The notes: generated by a model not told the origin, from the sequence alone. Shown: positions 8,191 to 16,395, counted from the first letter of the stretch. The stretch: 64,000 bases of DNA from Streptomyces avicenniae (GCF_000719135.1 NZ_JOEK01000007.1:124001-188000), one strand, 5' to 3'. Translations and numbers: made by a program.

Positions 8191-8511
8191 TGCTCCTCCT
8201 TGATGCCAAGGATGCCAGGGAGCCCCATCCGCTGTCCGTCTCAGTTTCCGTCTCATTCAGTGCCGTTCAGAGGTTAACGGCCCGAGGCAGGGCTCAGCAG
8301 CCCGCCAACAGACTTGGAAAGCGTGTTGGTGGAAACCGATAGCCAGCCGTCTCGGACATGAGATGCCGTTGACGGGTGGTACGGCGCGCCTCGGTTACGG
8401 CACACCAGAGGTGTACAGCAACCAGCGCGACTGCTGCCCCCTCCCCCGTCAGCCATCTCGGGTGGCCGACCGGCCAGCTCGGCAGAATCCCCACCAACCA
8501 GCACGCCCGTA
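8191..8511. other. gene-free stretch before attR
   Basis: No supported gene. ATGCCGTTGACG occurs at 8142-8153 and again near 8362, and a tRNA-Ser-like string lies near 8310. Neither builds a recognisable feature. Confidence 0.35.
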
Positions 8512-8591
8512 GTTCACAACGAGGCAGGACCGGGTCCGAATTCTCTCGGGATCCACAGCTGAAGCCCGTTCGCTACCCCAGATAGAGCGGC
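8512..8591 (+). repeat. attR-like repeat: degraded tRNA-Ala 3' half plus flank
   Basis: GTTCACAACGAG (8512-8523) matches the tRNA anticodon region with one change. GGGTCCGAATTCTCTCGGGA then aligns with the T arm and acceptor with several changes and one inserted base. From 8552 the match to 4252-4291 is 37 of 40. This is the expected far end of an element that integrated into the tRNA 3' end, and it sets the island at about 4.3 kb. Confidence 0.7.
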
Positions 8592-8596
8592 CGATC

Positions 8597-8631
8597 AGGT
8601 CCCGTCCGATCGATCCGATCGGACGGGACCT
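8597..8631. terminator. perfect 16-bp hairpin
   Basis: AGGTCCCGTCCGATCG and CGATCGGACGGGACCT pair perfectly around a 3-base loop. It sits after the attR copy just as the hairpin at 4297-4330 sits after the tRNA, so it may be the original tRNA terminator displaced by insertion. Confidence 0.75.
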
Positions 8632-9032
8632 CGGCGTTTCCGGAGTCTGTTCGAGGTGTCGTCCGAGGATGCCGGTGCCCTGGGGAGCGGACGGGGATCG
8701 GCGGCGAGCACGAGGCCGTGATCCGATGGCCGTTCCTCGGTCCGGTCCATGGCGATGAGTCGGGCATCCCGTACGAAGGCGTCTGTGCCACGCCCGATCA
8801 CCGGGATGGGATCCGCCCCGTTCCTGCGGCGGCGTTCGACGCGGAATTGCTGATACTGCCACTCGGTGACCTGGGAAGCGTCACGCCTGGCCGTGAAAGT
8901 ACGCTTTCGGCGGAGCGCGCTTGCCATTCTGGTGGCGTGTGGGGTTGTCAGTGTTCGCGTCGGCGGCGTTTCTGGGCGGGGATCGATGCGTCGGAATGAC
9001 GTCCGCCGATGCCGTGGGAGTCCGGGGTGGTC
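8632..9032. other. intergenic stretch, possible gene remnant
   Basis: No gene can be supported. A minus-strand frame reading from about 8927 toward 8595 (QVTEWQYQQFRVERRRR and similar) looks partly protein-like, but runs into the hairpin at 8597-8631 and has no recognised motif. Confidence 0.35.
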
Positions 9033-10628
9033 TCAGGCGGTGGTCCGGTTCGCCTCGGCCTTGTCGGGTGCGGGAGTGCGCGGGGTGACGAACAGCGTGG
9101 CCAGGAGTGCGAGCGCGAGGAGCGCGGCGCAGACGTAGCCGGAGAGGGCGAGGCCGCCGGTCATCGCCTCGCGTGCGGCGTCCGCCGTGGCGTCGGGGAG
9201 GGAGGGGATCACCGATCCGGCGCTCTCCGTCACGGTGGAGCTGAGCTGGTCGGCGGCGTCGGCGGGCATCCCGGAGTCGGTGAGGCGGTCGCGGAGGCCG
9301 GAGGTGAGGGTGCTGAAGAACAGCGTGGTGAGCAGGGCGATGCCGAGTGCGGAGCCCAGTTCGCGGGCCGCGCTCTGGATGCCCGCGCCTTGTCCGGCGC
9401 GCTCGGCGGGCACGTCGGCCAGGACGATGTTGGTGACCTGCGCGGTCGCGAAGCCGACGCCGACGCCGTAGACGAACAGGGCGAGCGCGATGATCCACCA
9501 GGCGCTGTCGGTCGTGGCGGTCAGCGCCAGGACCAGCAGGCCGACGGCCTCCAGGACCAGGCCGATCCGTACCTGCGCCAGGGGCGGCACGGTCGCCGTC
9601 ATCGAGAAGCTCGCGCCGCTGGCCACGAAGCTGCCCGCGGCCAGGGCGACGAGGGCGAGGCCCGCCTCGAACGCGCTGTACCCGAGGGTGAACTGGAGCC
9701 AGAGCGGGAGGACGGCGATGATCCCGAACTCGCCGAGGCCGACCGTGAGCGTGACGACGTTGCCGTTCCTGAAGGAGGGGATGGCGAACAGCCCGACGTC
9801 CATGAGCGGTTCCTCGCCGCCACGGCTGAGCGACGCCTGCCGACGCCAGAACGCGAGGAGGGCGAGCGCCGCCGCGGCGAAGGAGACGAGCACCGGGGAG
9901 GGGCCACCCGACCAGGAGAGCCCGCCGATGTCGAGCGGCGCGGTGGTGAGCAGCCAGCCGTGGGTGCGGCCTTCGATCAGGGCGAAGGCGAACAGGCCGA
10001 GGCCGAGCGCGGACAGGAGTGCGCCGACGAAGTCCACCCGGCCCCGGGTCCTGGGCGACGCGGGCAGGTAGAGCAGGACGCCGGTCATGATCAGGGCGAC
10101 CAGGGGGATGTTCACGCCGAAGGCCCAGCGCCAGGAGAAGTCCGCGAGCCAGCCGCCGAGCAGCGGTCCGACCGCGGCGGCGGCGCCGATGGTCGAGCCC
10201 CAGATGGCGAACGCCTTGCCCCGGGCCGCGCCGGTGAACGTCATGTTGAGGAGGGCGAGCGACGTCGGCAGGATCATCGCGCCGCCGATGCCCTGAAGGG
10301 CCCTGGCCAGGATCAACGTGCCGCCGCCGGGGGCGGCTGCGGCCAGCAGGCTCGTGACGCCGAACACGACGAGGCCGACGAGGAAGACGCGCCGCGCGCC
10401 GTGCAGGTCGGACAGGCGCCCGGTGACGAGGAGGAGCGCGGCGAAGACGATGGCGTACGACTCCTGGACCCACTGGGCCTCGGCCGAGCCGACCTCCAGG
10501 TCGTCGATGATCGGGGCGAGGATCACGTTGACGATGGTGATGTCCACGACGATCAGGGCGACGCCCAGGGATATGGCGACGAGTCCCAGCCACTGCTGCC
10601 GGGTCGGGGGTGGTGCGGTCCCGCTCAA
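9033..10628 (-). CDS. MFS drug exporter, DHA2 (14-helix) family
   Basis: 531 aa from the TTG at 10628. It starts LGLVAISLGVALIVVDITIV, with the DHA2 motif for helix 1 (VVDxTIVNVxLP-like), motif A GRLSDLHGARRVF after helix 2, and motif C GGWLADFSWRW near helix 5; about 14 hydrophobic segments follow. Such exporters use proton motive force to expel antibiotics or dyes. The TTG start is preferred because GGAGGA precedes it and because TTGACA (10683-10688) plus TAACTT (10660-10665), 17 bp apart, form a promoter that longer starts would overlap. Divergent from a MarR gene, with a dyad over the -10, so substrate-induced derepression is likely. Confidence 0.9.
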   Translation of the reverse strand: MSGTAPPPTRQQWLGLVAISLGVALIVVDITIVNVILAPIIDDLEVGSAEAQWVQESYAIVFAALLLVTGRLSDLHGARRVFLVGLVVFGVTSLLAAAAPGGGTLILARALQGIGGAMILPTSLALLNMTFTGAARGKAFAIWGSTIGAAAAVGPLLGGWLADFSWRWAFGVNIPLVALIMTGVLLYLPASPRTRGRVDFVGALLSALGLGLFAFALIEGRTHGWLLTTAPLDIGGLSWSGGPSPVLVSFAAAALALLAFWRRQASLSRGGEEPLMDVGLFAIPSFRNGNVVTLTVGLGEFGIIAVLPLWLQFTLGYSAFEAGLALVALAAGSFVASGASFSMTATVPPLAQVRIGLVLEAVGLLVLALTATTDSAWWIIALALFVYGVGVGFATAQVTNIVLADVPAERAGQGAGIQSAARELGSALGIALLTTLFFSTLTSGLRDRLTDSGMPADAADQLSSTVTESAGSVIPSLPDATADAAREAMTGGLALSGYVCAALLALALLATLFVTPRTPAPDKAEANRTTA

Positions 10629-10646
10629 GATTCCTCCATGGTGGTG

Positions 10647-10688
10647 TATCTTCATGGTGAAGTTAAATGGGCCGGGATAGGTTGTCAA
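10647..10688 (-). promoter_or_regulatory. MFS promoter with overlapping MarR-type operator
   Basis: Minus strand -35 TTGACA (10683-10688) and -10 TAACTT (10660-10665), 17-bp spacer. TATCTTCA-TGG-TGAAGTTA (10647-10665 on plus) is a dyad with 7 of 8 pairs that covers the -10, a plausible site for the divergent MarR protein. Confidence 0.65.
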
Positions 10689-10740
10689 ACCACGGAGAGG
10701 GAGCGCGGCGTCGCGCGGACCGGACAGTGAGGCGAGGGCG

Positions 10741-11268
10741 ATGGCGGCGGAGGACGGCGAGTCCGGAGGGGTCGAGGCACGGCGCGACCGGCTGATGGAG
10801 GGACTGCGGGCGTTCGGCGCGGACTACACCGAGTTCACGCGGCGCTTCGCGAGCTGGCTCGGGCTGCACTCGACCGACGCCGCCGCTCTGGCGGAGGTCC
10901 TGTACGCCGAGGACCAGGGCAAGCCGCTGTCCCCCGCCCGGCTGAGCGAGCGGATCTCCCTGTCGTCAGGGGCGACGACGGCGCTGCTGAACCGCCTTGA
11001 GGCGGCGGGGCACATCACGCGCAGCCGTGAGCACACCGACCGGCGGGTCGTGACGTTGCGCAGCAGCCCGGAGGTCAAGCCGCTCGCCGAACGGTTCTTC
11101 GGTCCGTACGCCGAGCGCATGGCGGCGGAGATGGCGCGCTACAGCGAGGAACGGCTCGCGGAGTTCGAGGAGTTCCTCGACCATCTGCGGACGACGATGG
11201 ACGCGTTGCTCGCCGACGAGTACAGCGGTCTGGCGCCCGGCAGCCGCCCGTCGTCGGGTGGCTCCTGA
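10741..11268 (+). CDS. MarR-family transcriptional regulator
   Basis: 175 aa. It carries the MarR winged helix: LSPARLSERISLSSGATTAL is the recognition helix-turn-helix region, followed by LNRLEAAGHITRSREHTDRR and the wing VVTLRSSPE. Long N- and C-terminal helices form the dimer interface. MarR proteins usually repress a nearby exporter and release DNA on binding its substrate. The gene is divergent from the DHA2 exporter, and the shared 110-bp region contains a dyad over the exporter -10. ATG start with a weak GGCGAGGG ribosome-binding site. Confidence 0.88.
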   Translation: MAAEDGESGGVEARRDRLMEGLRAFGADYTEFTRRFASWLGLHSTDAAALAEVLYAEDQGKPLSPARLSERISLSSGATTALLNRLEAAGHITRSREHTDRRVVTLRSSPEVKPLAERFFGPYAERMAAEMARYSEERLAEFEEFLDHLRTTMDALLADEYSGLAPGSRPSSGGS

Positions 11269-11336
11269 CCGGAGGCGACGGGCGTGCGGATGTGCGACCT
11301 GTCGCGCTGTCAGTGCGCAGCGTTACAGTCGCGTCC

Positions 11337-11633
11337 ATGAAGGTCGTCTACAAGATCACGTATCCCAACGGGAAGATCTACGTCGGGATGGACCTGACGG
11401 ACACGCGGCTCAGGTACTTCGGCAGCCCCTCGGTGGAGTTACTGGAGGCGGACACCGACCGGGAGATGCTGCGGGACTTCACCATCCGCAAGGAGATCCT
11501 CTGGGAGAGCGAGACCGCCGAGGACAGCGAGGTCCGAAGGGTGGAGACACAGCTCATCGTGGAGCATCGGGCGAATGATCCGCGGATCGGCTACAACAAG
11601 CGGCCCAAGTATCGGGCGCCGGTGGAAGGCTGA
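11337..11633 (+). CDS. small GIY-YIG-like protein
   Basis: 98 aa starting MKVVYKITYPNGKIYVGMDL; the VYKIT...GKIYVG spacing is that of the first two strands of the GIY-YIG nuclease fold. A later R-V-E-T-Q pattern near residue 75 (EVRRVETQLIVEHRAND) places a Glu as in GIY-YIG active sites, and an NK.P pattern closes the protein. It is short, and an Arg in the middle helix is uncertain, so nuclease activity is inferred from the fold only. TACAGT at 11324-11329 lies 7 bases before the ATG, suggesting a leaderless start. Its 3' end overlaps the convergent exporter gene by 80 bases. Confidence 0.6.
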   Translation: MKVVYKITYPNGKIYVGMDLTDTRLRYFGSPSVELLEADTDREMLRDFTIRKEILWESETAEDSEVRRVETQLIVEHRANDPRIGYNKRPKYRAPVEG

Positions 11634-12849
11634 CGGCCGGGGGCGCGGGTGTGCGGTCGGCCGGGGAGGGGGCGATTGCGGGGGATGGTGGGCGGTCCGT
11701 GACGACGGCGGCGGCGCAGAGCACGGCGACCGCGGCGACGGTCACGTACAGCAGGCGGTGGTCCACAAGGCCGATGAGCGCGGCACCGGCCGCGATGGAG
11801 AGGGTCTGCGCTCCGTCGCACAGCATGACGACCGCGGCGCCGACGCGGCCTTGGAGGCGTGGCGGCGTGTAGAGGTGCTGGGCGATTCCCAGGGAGACGC
11901 TCATCAGCGGCAGGCCCATGCCGATGAGGACGGCTCCCGCCAGGAAGAGAGGGAGCGACGGCATGGCGCAGAGCAGCATGCCTGTCGCGAGGCATGCGTA
12001 CGCGAGTCCGGCCGTCAGTGCCTCGCCCGCGCGGCCGACCAGTACGACGGCCAGCAGCCCGGCCACGACCGAACCGGCGCCCTGCACGGCGACGACCACC
12101 CCGAAGAAGGCCGGTGGACGGCCCAGCGCCTCGATCGCGGCGAAAGCCGCCGTCTCCACCAGGCCGGCCACGGCCATGAACGCGGCCTGCGTCAGGGTGA
12201 GACGGCGGAGGAGCGGCAGGTCACGCACGTGGCGGAAACCCGCGAGCATGGCGCGGCGGACGGGCTCGCCGCCGCGGCGTTCCGGCGGCGACTCGGCCAC
12301 GCGGAGCCCGGCGAGCGTGGCGAGGGCGACGGCGAAGGTCGCGGCGTTCACCAGCGCGAGCGCGCCGCCGCCCGCCGCCGTGCAGACCGCGGCGCCCACG
12401 GCCGGGGAGACGATGCGCACGCCCTGCCGCGAGGTGATCAGCCAGGATCGGGCGGCGGCGGCCTCGGCCGAGGGCAGCACGTCCTTGAGCAGCGCGTGGT
12501 GCGCGGGGATGACGCCGATCACGCCGTGCCCCGCCGCGACGAGATGGATGATCCACAGCTGCTCGGCGGAGCGGACCGCCAGGAGGCTGAGGACGAGCAG
12601 CCCCATCGCGGCGTGGGTGATCAGGAGAAGGCGCTTACGGCGCACCCGGTCCACGAGGTGCCCGAAGAACGGAGCGGCGAGTCCTGGCGCGGCGAGGGAG
12701 AGGAGGACGAGGCCCGCCGCCGCGTCGGAGCCGGTGAGGTCCTTGGCCCAGATGGCGAGCGAGAGGTAGAGGGCGCTGTCGCCGAAGGCTGAGACGGTCT
12801 GCCCGACGAGTAAGCGGACGAAGCACGGGTTGCCGAGGGGGCCGTTCAC
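11554..12849 (-). CDS. MFS exporter (MFS_3 / macrolide-efflux-like)
   Basis: 431 aa. Twelve hydrophobic segments, beginning FVRLLVGQTVSAFGDSALYL, with the loop HLVDRVRRKRLLL after helix 2, as in MefA/enterobactin-exporter-like MFS proteins. The C-terminal 40 residues are Pro/Ala-rich and probably disordered. Likely exports a small molecule; the substrate is unknown. The ATG overlaps the stop of the ArsR-type gene upstream (ATGA), so it forms a two-gene operon with its presumed regulator. Confidence 0.83.
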   Translation of the reverse strand: MNGPLGNPCFVRLLVGQTVSAFGDSALYLSLAIWAKDLTGSDAAAGLVLLSLAAPGLAAPFFGHLVDRVRRKRLLLITHAAMGLLVLSLLAVRSAEQLWIIHLVAAGHGVIGVIPAHHALLKDVLPSAEAAAARSWLITSRQGVRIVSPAVGAAVCTAAGGGALALVNAATFAVALATLAGLRVAESPPERRGGEPVRRAMLAGFRHVRDLPLLRRLTLTQAAFMAVAGLVETAAFAAIEALGRPPAFFGVVVAVQGAGSVVAGLLAVVLVGRAGEALTAGLAYACLATGMLLCAMPSLPLFLAGAVLIGMGLPLMSVSLGIAQHLYTPPRLQGRVGAAVVMLCDGAQTLSIAAGAALIGLVDHRLLYVTVAAVAVLCAAAVVTDRPPSPAIAPSPADRTPAPPAVSLPPAPDTWAACCSRSADHSPDAPR

Positions 12850-13436
12850 CGGGGCTCGTCCGGGTCGCCGTCCGCGCGGCGGCGTTCCTCGGGGGTCGTC
12901 AGGGGTGCGCCGCTGAGGAAGAGGCGTGTCCAGCGGGCATCGGTCGGGGCGCGGGCGCTGCCCTGGGCCCGCGCCTCGTAGGGCTTGAGCAGTTCGGCGA
13001 AGGCGCGGTGCAGCTCGGTCAGTTCGGCTGGGGTGAGGGGTGCGTTCAGGCCGGAGAGGAAGGACGCGTCGCGCCAGTCGGCCGTGAGGTGTCCGCGGGC
13101 GGCGACGAAGTCGAGGAGGCGGACCGCCTCGCGTTCGACGAAGACGCGCTCCAACTCGCGCGCGGCGACGGGGTGGTCCTCCACCGACCAGGACTGGTGG
13201 GTGTCGGTGAGCCGCCAGGGACGTTTGCGCTGGTCACCGTCCGAGGGCTCGGCCTCCTCGACGAAACCGTATTTGGCGAGCTGGCGGAGGTGGAACGAGC
13301 AGGACGCCTGGCTCGTGCCGAGGTGGCGGGCGCACTCGGCGGCGGTCGCCCGACCGCGGATGCCGAGGAGTTCGATGAGGTCGAAGCGCAGGGGGTGGGC
13401 CAGGGCGCGCATGGCCTTCGGGTCACGTATCCGCAT
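12846..13436 (-). CDS. ArsR-family winged-helix regulator
   Basis: 196 aa. It begins MRIRDPKAMRALAHPLRFDL, the ArsR N-terminal helix, then IRGRATAAECARHLGTSQAS with SFHLRQLAKYGFVEEAE as the helix-turn-helix. No metal-binding Cys-x-Cys motif is seen in the recognition helix, so it is probably not a metal sensor. The C-terminal half resembles regulators with an added helical ligand domain. Start chosen at ATG 13436 because the fold begins there; longer readings run through the promoter. A perfect 7-2-7 palindrome lies 3 bases upstream. It is co-transcribed with the exporter at 11554 and probably represses the pair. Confidence 0.85.
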   Translation of the reverse strand: MRIRDPKAMRALAHPLRFDLIELLGIRGRATAAECARHLGTSQASCSFHLRQLAKYGFVEEAEPSDGDQRKRPWRLTDTHQSWSVEDHPVAARELERVFVEREAVRLLDFVAARGHLTADWRDASFLSGLNAPLTPAELTELHRAFAELLKPYEARAQGSARAPTDARWTRLFLSGAPLTTPEERRRADGDPDEPR

Positions 13437-13439
13437 GAA

Positions 13440-13472
13440 CCAAAGCTTGCTTTGGGATTTCTCAACTGTCAA
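13440..13472 (-). promoter_or_regulatory. ArsR promoter/operator region
   Basis: Minus strand TTGACA (13467-13472) is followed by the palindrome CCAAAGC-AA-GCTTTGG (13440-13455) directly before the ATG at 13436. The -10 is weak (CAAGCT, inside the palindrome), consistent with an autoregulated promoter. Confidence 0.55.
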
Positions 13473-13580
13473 CGATTCCTTTGGTAATTGAGGGCGCGGC
13501 CGGGGAAATGGCGCGGCGGGGGGCGGAGGGGAAGTGGCAGGATGACGGGCGTTTTGGTCGCGATGAGGCGAGGAGCGGTT

Positions 13581-13991
13581 GTGGAGCGTGCGGTTTCCCT
13601 GATCCGGTCGGCGACGCTGTCGGACGTGGCGGAGTACGCCTATGCGGCGACGGCGCCCGCCGGGGCGCGGCTGATCTTCCTGGCGGGCGCATGCCCGCTG
13701 AACGACGACGGCTCGACGGCCGCGGTCGGCGACTACGCGGGGCAGGCGGCGAAGGCCGTGGAGAACCTCAAGGTCGCGCTCGGCGACGCCGGGGCGGACC
13801 TGGAGGACGTCATCAGCACGCGTGTGCTGGTCGCGACGACGCGTCAGGACGACCTGGTCGCCGCCTGGGAGGTGGTCCGCGACGCGTTCGGCCCGCATGA
13901 CGTGCCGAGCACCCTGATGGGCGTGACGGTCCTGGGCTACGACGACCAGTTGGTGGAGATCGAGGCGGTGGCAGCCGTGCTCGACGCCTGA
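13581..13991 (+). CDS. RidA (YjgF/YER057c/UK114) family protein
   Basis: 136 aa. Family features include FLAGACPLNDDGST, the QAAKAVENLKVAL helix, LEDVISTRVLVAT and the C-terminal PSTLMGVTVLGYDDQLVEIE. RidA proteins deaminate reactive enamine/imine intermediates; the canonical catalytic Arg of RidA is followed by V.V here (TRVLVAT), consistent with a true or near RidA subfamily. The GTG at 13581 has GAGGAG five bases upstream; ATGs at 13542 and 13563 are alternatives. A strong palindrome 15 bases after the stop may serve as its terminator. Confidence 0.82.
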   Translation: MERAVSLIRSATLSDVAEYAYAATAPAGARLIFLAGACPLNDDGSTAAVGDYAGQAAKAVENLKVALGDAGADLEDVISTRVLVATTRQDDLVAAWEVVRDAFGPHDVPSTLMGVTVLGYDDQLVEIEAVAAVLDA

Positions 13992-14005
13992 CGCCGGACC
14001 GGATT

Positions 14006-14038
14006 GTCAGTGCCGTCACTTAGAGTGACGGCACTGAC
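14006..14038. promoter_or_regulatory. perfect 33-bp palindrome (15-3-15)
   Basis: GTCAGTGCCGTCACT (14006-14020), TAG, AGTGACGGCACTGAC (14024-14038). It lies 15 bases after the ridA stop and 18 bases before the start of the HTH gene. It could be a terminator, but there is no T-run, and the position and length also suit an operator for the HTH protein. Confidence 0.6.
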
Positions 14039-14055
14039 TCGGAAAGGTGGGGATC

Positions 14056-14688
14056 ATGGCGAGGACGAGGGATTTCGGGCCGGTCCAGCTGGCGAAGTGG
14101 CTGGGGCTGGCGGCGTGGCAGGTCGCGTACGCCAGGGAGCGGGGGCTCGTCCCGCCCCCGGATGTGACGGGGGGCCGCTGGTCGGAGGCGCTGGCGAAGA
14201 CGCTGCCGGAGCGGGCCGACGAGATCCGGGAGGCGGTCGGGGACCGTCCGGGGCTCGGCTCGGTGAACGCGGCGGCGCATCTGGCCGCGCACTCCGGGCT
14301 GGCCGTGGAACGCACGGACATTCTCGAACTGGTCGCGCTGGGGGCGCTGCGCCCGGTCGGCAGGTATCGGGGCAGCCCCGTGTACGCGGTGCGGGACCTG
14401 GAGGCGCTGCCGCCCGAGCAGGTGAGCGCGGTGGTGGGTGAGCGCCTGGCGTGGATCGGTTCCAGCGCGACCGTGGAGGAGGCGGCTCGGCTGCTCGGCT
14501 GGTCGGCTGGGCTGTTCGAGGTGCGCGCCGAGCGGGCGGGCCTGGTGCCGCGGGCTGACGGCAGGTACGCGCGCGCCGCGGTCCGCGAACTCGCCGACTG
14601 GACATGGGCGTCGCCGGGAGGCGGGACGGCCGGGGCCGTGCCGGACGAAGCGCTGCGGCAGCGCGGTGAGCCGGTCATGGTCGGGTGA
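14056..14688 (+). CDS. DNA-binding protein with repeated helix-turn-helix units
   Basis: 210 aa, no named family recognised. Three similar HTH-like units can be seen: FGPVQLAKWLGLAAWQVAYA (near 7-26), VNAAAHLAAHSGLAVERTDI (near 75-95) and VEEAARLLGWSAGLFEVRAE (near 140-160). The first and third are followed by RGLVPP or RAGLVPR and a wing-like turn, as in MerR or excisionase-type winged helices. The repeats suggest binding to a multi-part DNA site; the perfect palindrome at 14006-14038 is a candidate. ATG 14056 is preceded by GGAAAGGTGGGGATC. A hairpin at 14724-14755 ends the unit. Confidence 0.65.
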   Translation: MARTRDFGPVQLAKWLGLAAWQVAYARERGLVPPPDVTGGRWSEALAKTLPERADEIREAVGDRPGLGSVNAAAHLAAHSGLAVERTDILELVALGALRPVGRYRGSPVYAVRDLEALPPEQVSAVVGERLAWIGSSATVEEAARLLGWSAGLFEVRAERAGLVPRADGRYARAAVRELADWTWASPGGGTAGAVPDEALRQRGEPVMVG

Positions 14689-14723
14689 TGCGGGGCAGCG
14701 CCCCGTGACGGTGGAAGGGCGAC

Positions 14724-14755
14724 GCCGTCCCCGCCGGCTTCCGGCGGGGGACGGC
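14724..14755 (+). terminator. terminator after HTH gene
   Basis: GCCGTCCCCGCCGG pairs with CCGGCGGGGGACGGC across a 3-base loop, with one bulged G. 36 bases after the stop. Confidence 0.75.
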
Positions 14756-14832
14756 GGGGCGGGCGGGCGGAGAGACAGGGGGTGTGATCGGATCGAACGG
14801 GGCGGGGGTGTCGGGTGGAGGGGAGGGGACAG

Positions 14833-15804
14833 GTGAGCGAGGAGTTCGGGACGGCGAGGCGGGCGCGGGTGCGCATGCTGCCCCGGCTGGTGTGCGCGGT
14901 CGCGGTCGCCGTGTCGTGGGCCGTGGTGCTGATCCGTGCGACGGGCCTGGACGTGGACTCGTACCTCGTGCTCGTCATGGCCGTGTTCCCCTGGGCGGTG
15001 GCCCTCGGCCTGCTGACGCTCCTGGCCGCGCTGTTGCTGCGGTCCTGGGTGCTCTCGGCCGCGGCGGCGGCCATGGTGGTGGCGGAGGTGTGTCTGCTGC
15101 TGCCCCGCTTCCTGGGAGGCGGCGGCGAGATACCGGCGGACGCGCCCCGGCTACGGGTGGCGACGAGCAGCGCGCACGCGGGGGCGGTCGATCCGGCGGC
15201 GCTGGTCGATCTGGTCAGGACGGAGCGGGTGGACGTGCTCGCCGTGGCCGAGCTGTCGGCGGAGACGGCCCGCGCTCTGGACCGTGCGGGGATGGCCTCG
15301 CTGATGCCCTACCGGGAGCTGCACCCCGAGGCCGACTCGTCGCTCTACTCGCGGCTGCCTCTGACGGACGGTGGGCTGCTGCGGTTGGGCACGTTCTGGC
15401 CGCAGACGGGGGCGGCGGTCCGGGTGGGCGGGCGGACCGTACGCCTGGTGGCGGTGCACACCTACTACCCACTGGGTGATCCGGGCAGGTGGGACGCCGA
15501 CATGACGGCGCTGCGGGACGAGGCGCGGCGGAGGGACGAGGACACGATCTTCCTCGGTGACTTCAACGCCACGCTGGACCACGCCAGGATGCGGGGTCTG
15601 CTGGCGGCCGGGCTGACGGATGTCCATGACGAGCTGGGCGAGGGCTGGGCGCCGACCTGGCCGGAGGGCGAGTGGTACCCGCCGCTCATCCAGCTGGACC
15701 ACGTCCTGCACGGCCCTGGGCTGGCGGCCGTGTCGGTGCACGAGGAGGCGGTGGCGGGCAGCGACCACCGGGCGGTCGTGGCGGAGTTGGCGTTGACGGA
15801 CTGA
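14833..15804 (+). CDS. membrane-anchored endonuclease/exonuclease/phosphatase-family protein
   Basis: 323 aa. Three membrane helices at the N-terminus (residues ~15-95) are followed by an EEP domain. Its motifs are VDVLAVAELSAET (the LQE-like strand), VAVHTYYP, IFLGDFNATLDH and LDHVLHG, with SDHRAVVAEL at the end. Asp-Asn and the final Asp-His are conserved, so a metal-dependent phosphodiesterase or phosphatase is likely, facing outside. The usual Asn of the first motif (WN) is not evident; the strand reads LRVATSSAH. Start at GTG 14833 is preferred over GTG 14815 because GGGAGGGGACAG lies just upstream. Compare the second EEP membrane protein at 62166-63959. Confidence 0.8.
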   Translation: MSEEFGTARRARVRMLPRLVCAVAVAVSWAVVLIRATGLDVDSYLVLVMAVFPWAVALGLLTLLAALLLRSWVLSAAAAAMVVAEVCLLLPRFLGGGGEIPADAPRLRVATSSAHAGAVDPAALVDLVRTERVDVLAVAELSAETARALDRAGMASLMPYRELHPEADSSLYSRLPLTDGGLLRLGTFWPQTGAAVRVGGRTVRLVAVHTYYPLGDPGRWDADMTALRDEARRRDEDTIFLGDFNATLDHARMRGLLAAGLTDVHDELGEGWAPTWPEGEWYPPLIQLDHVLHGPGLAAVSVHEEAVAGSDHRAVVAELALTD

Positions 15805-16395
15805 GAGGGGACGGGAGGGAGCGGGAGGTACGTACGGTGCGTGCCGTCGCGGCAGCGGTGTCCACCGGCTGGTGAGGTGCGAGGGGTGCCGCAGGGGTTG
15901 GGGTGTCGGCGGTTCCTCGGGGAGCCGGGGTGCCGGTGCAGCCCCAAGGGGAGGAGCAGCCTGGCAGGACTCGGCGGCTTCTCGGGGAGTGGGGGGTGTC
16001 CGTTTGGGTGGGGCGGGCGCGGGGCTGGTGGGCTGGCCGGGCTGGCGCCGGGCGGGGCGGTCACCGGACGGTGGCGTTGCCCGATGGGCACGCCCGCACC
16101 ACTCCCCCGTCGGCGTCGGTGGGTGGGGTGGTCGCCGGGGGTGGCGTTGCCGCCGTCGGCCGGAGGGTCCGTGTTGAATGGCCGTGGCGGCCGCACGGAC
16201 GACCCCGGCGGCAGGCGGTCGGGGGCAGGCCGACCGGCGGCGGACGGGTGCTGGTGCAGGCGGTGTTCCGGTGGTCTGCCCGGTCGTGGGGGGGCGTGTC
16301 GTCGCCTCGCGTCGTGCGTCTGACGGTCCAGGGCGGTGCGTGGTCGGGCGGGTGCTGTCGTGGCGTCGTGTTCGGGACAGGAGTGAGGGTGACCC
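15805..16395. other. 591-bp gene-free, G-rich region
   Basis: No gene can be supported. The plus strand is strongly G-biased (runs such as GGGTGGGGTGGTC), with GGTGGCGTTGCC repeated at about 16069 and 16140. Open frames are long but low in complexity and lack any recognisable motif. Confidence 0.5.

Noticed and set aside
8302..8352. tRNA-Ser-like string (ACTTGGAAAGCGTGTTGG) near attR
   Set aside because: Anticodon-stem pairs do not form (two mismatches of five), and no acceptor stem is present. At best a chance or decayed likeness.
8512..8555. Second tRNA-Ala gene
   Set aside because: Only the 3' half is present, with broken T and acceptor pairing, so it is a repeat left by integration, not a tRNA.
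9009..10730. Long plus-strand frame across the DHA2 exporter
   Set aside because: Antisense shadow of the exporter. Composition is repetitive E/G/Q/R with no domain, while the minus strand has all MFS motifs.
13440..13898. Long N-terminal extension of the ArsR-type protein
   Set aside because: It would cross the TTGACA and the operator palindrome and overlap the ridA start region antisense. The fold begins at 13436.
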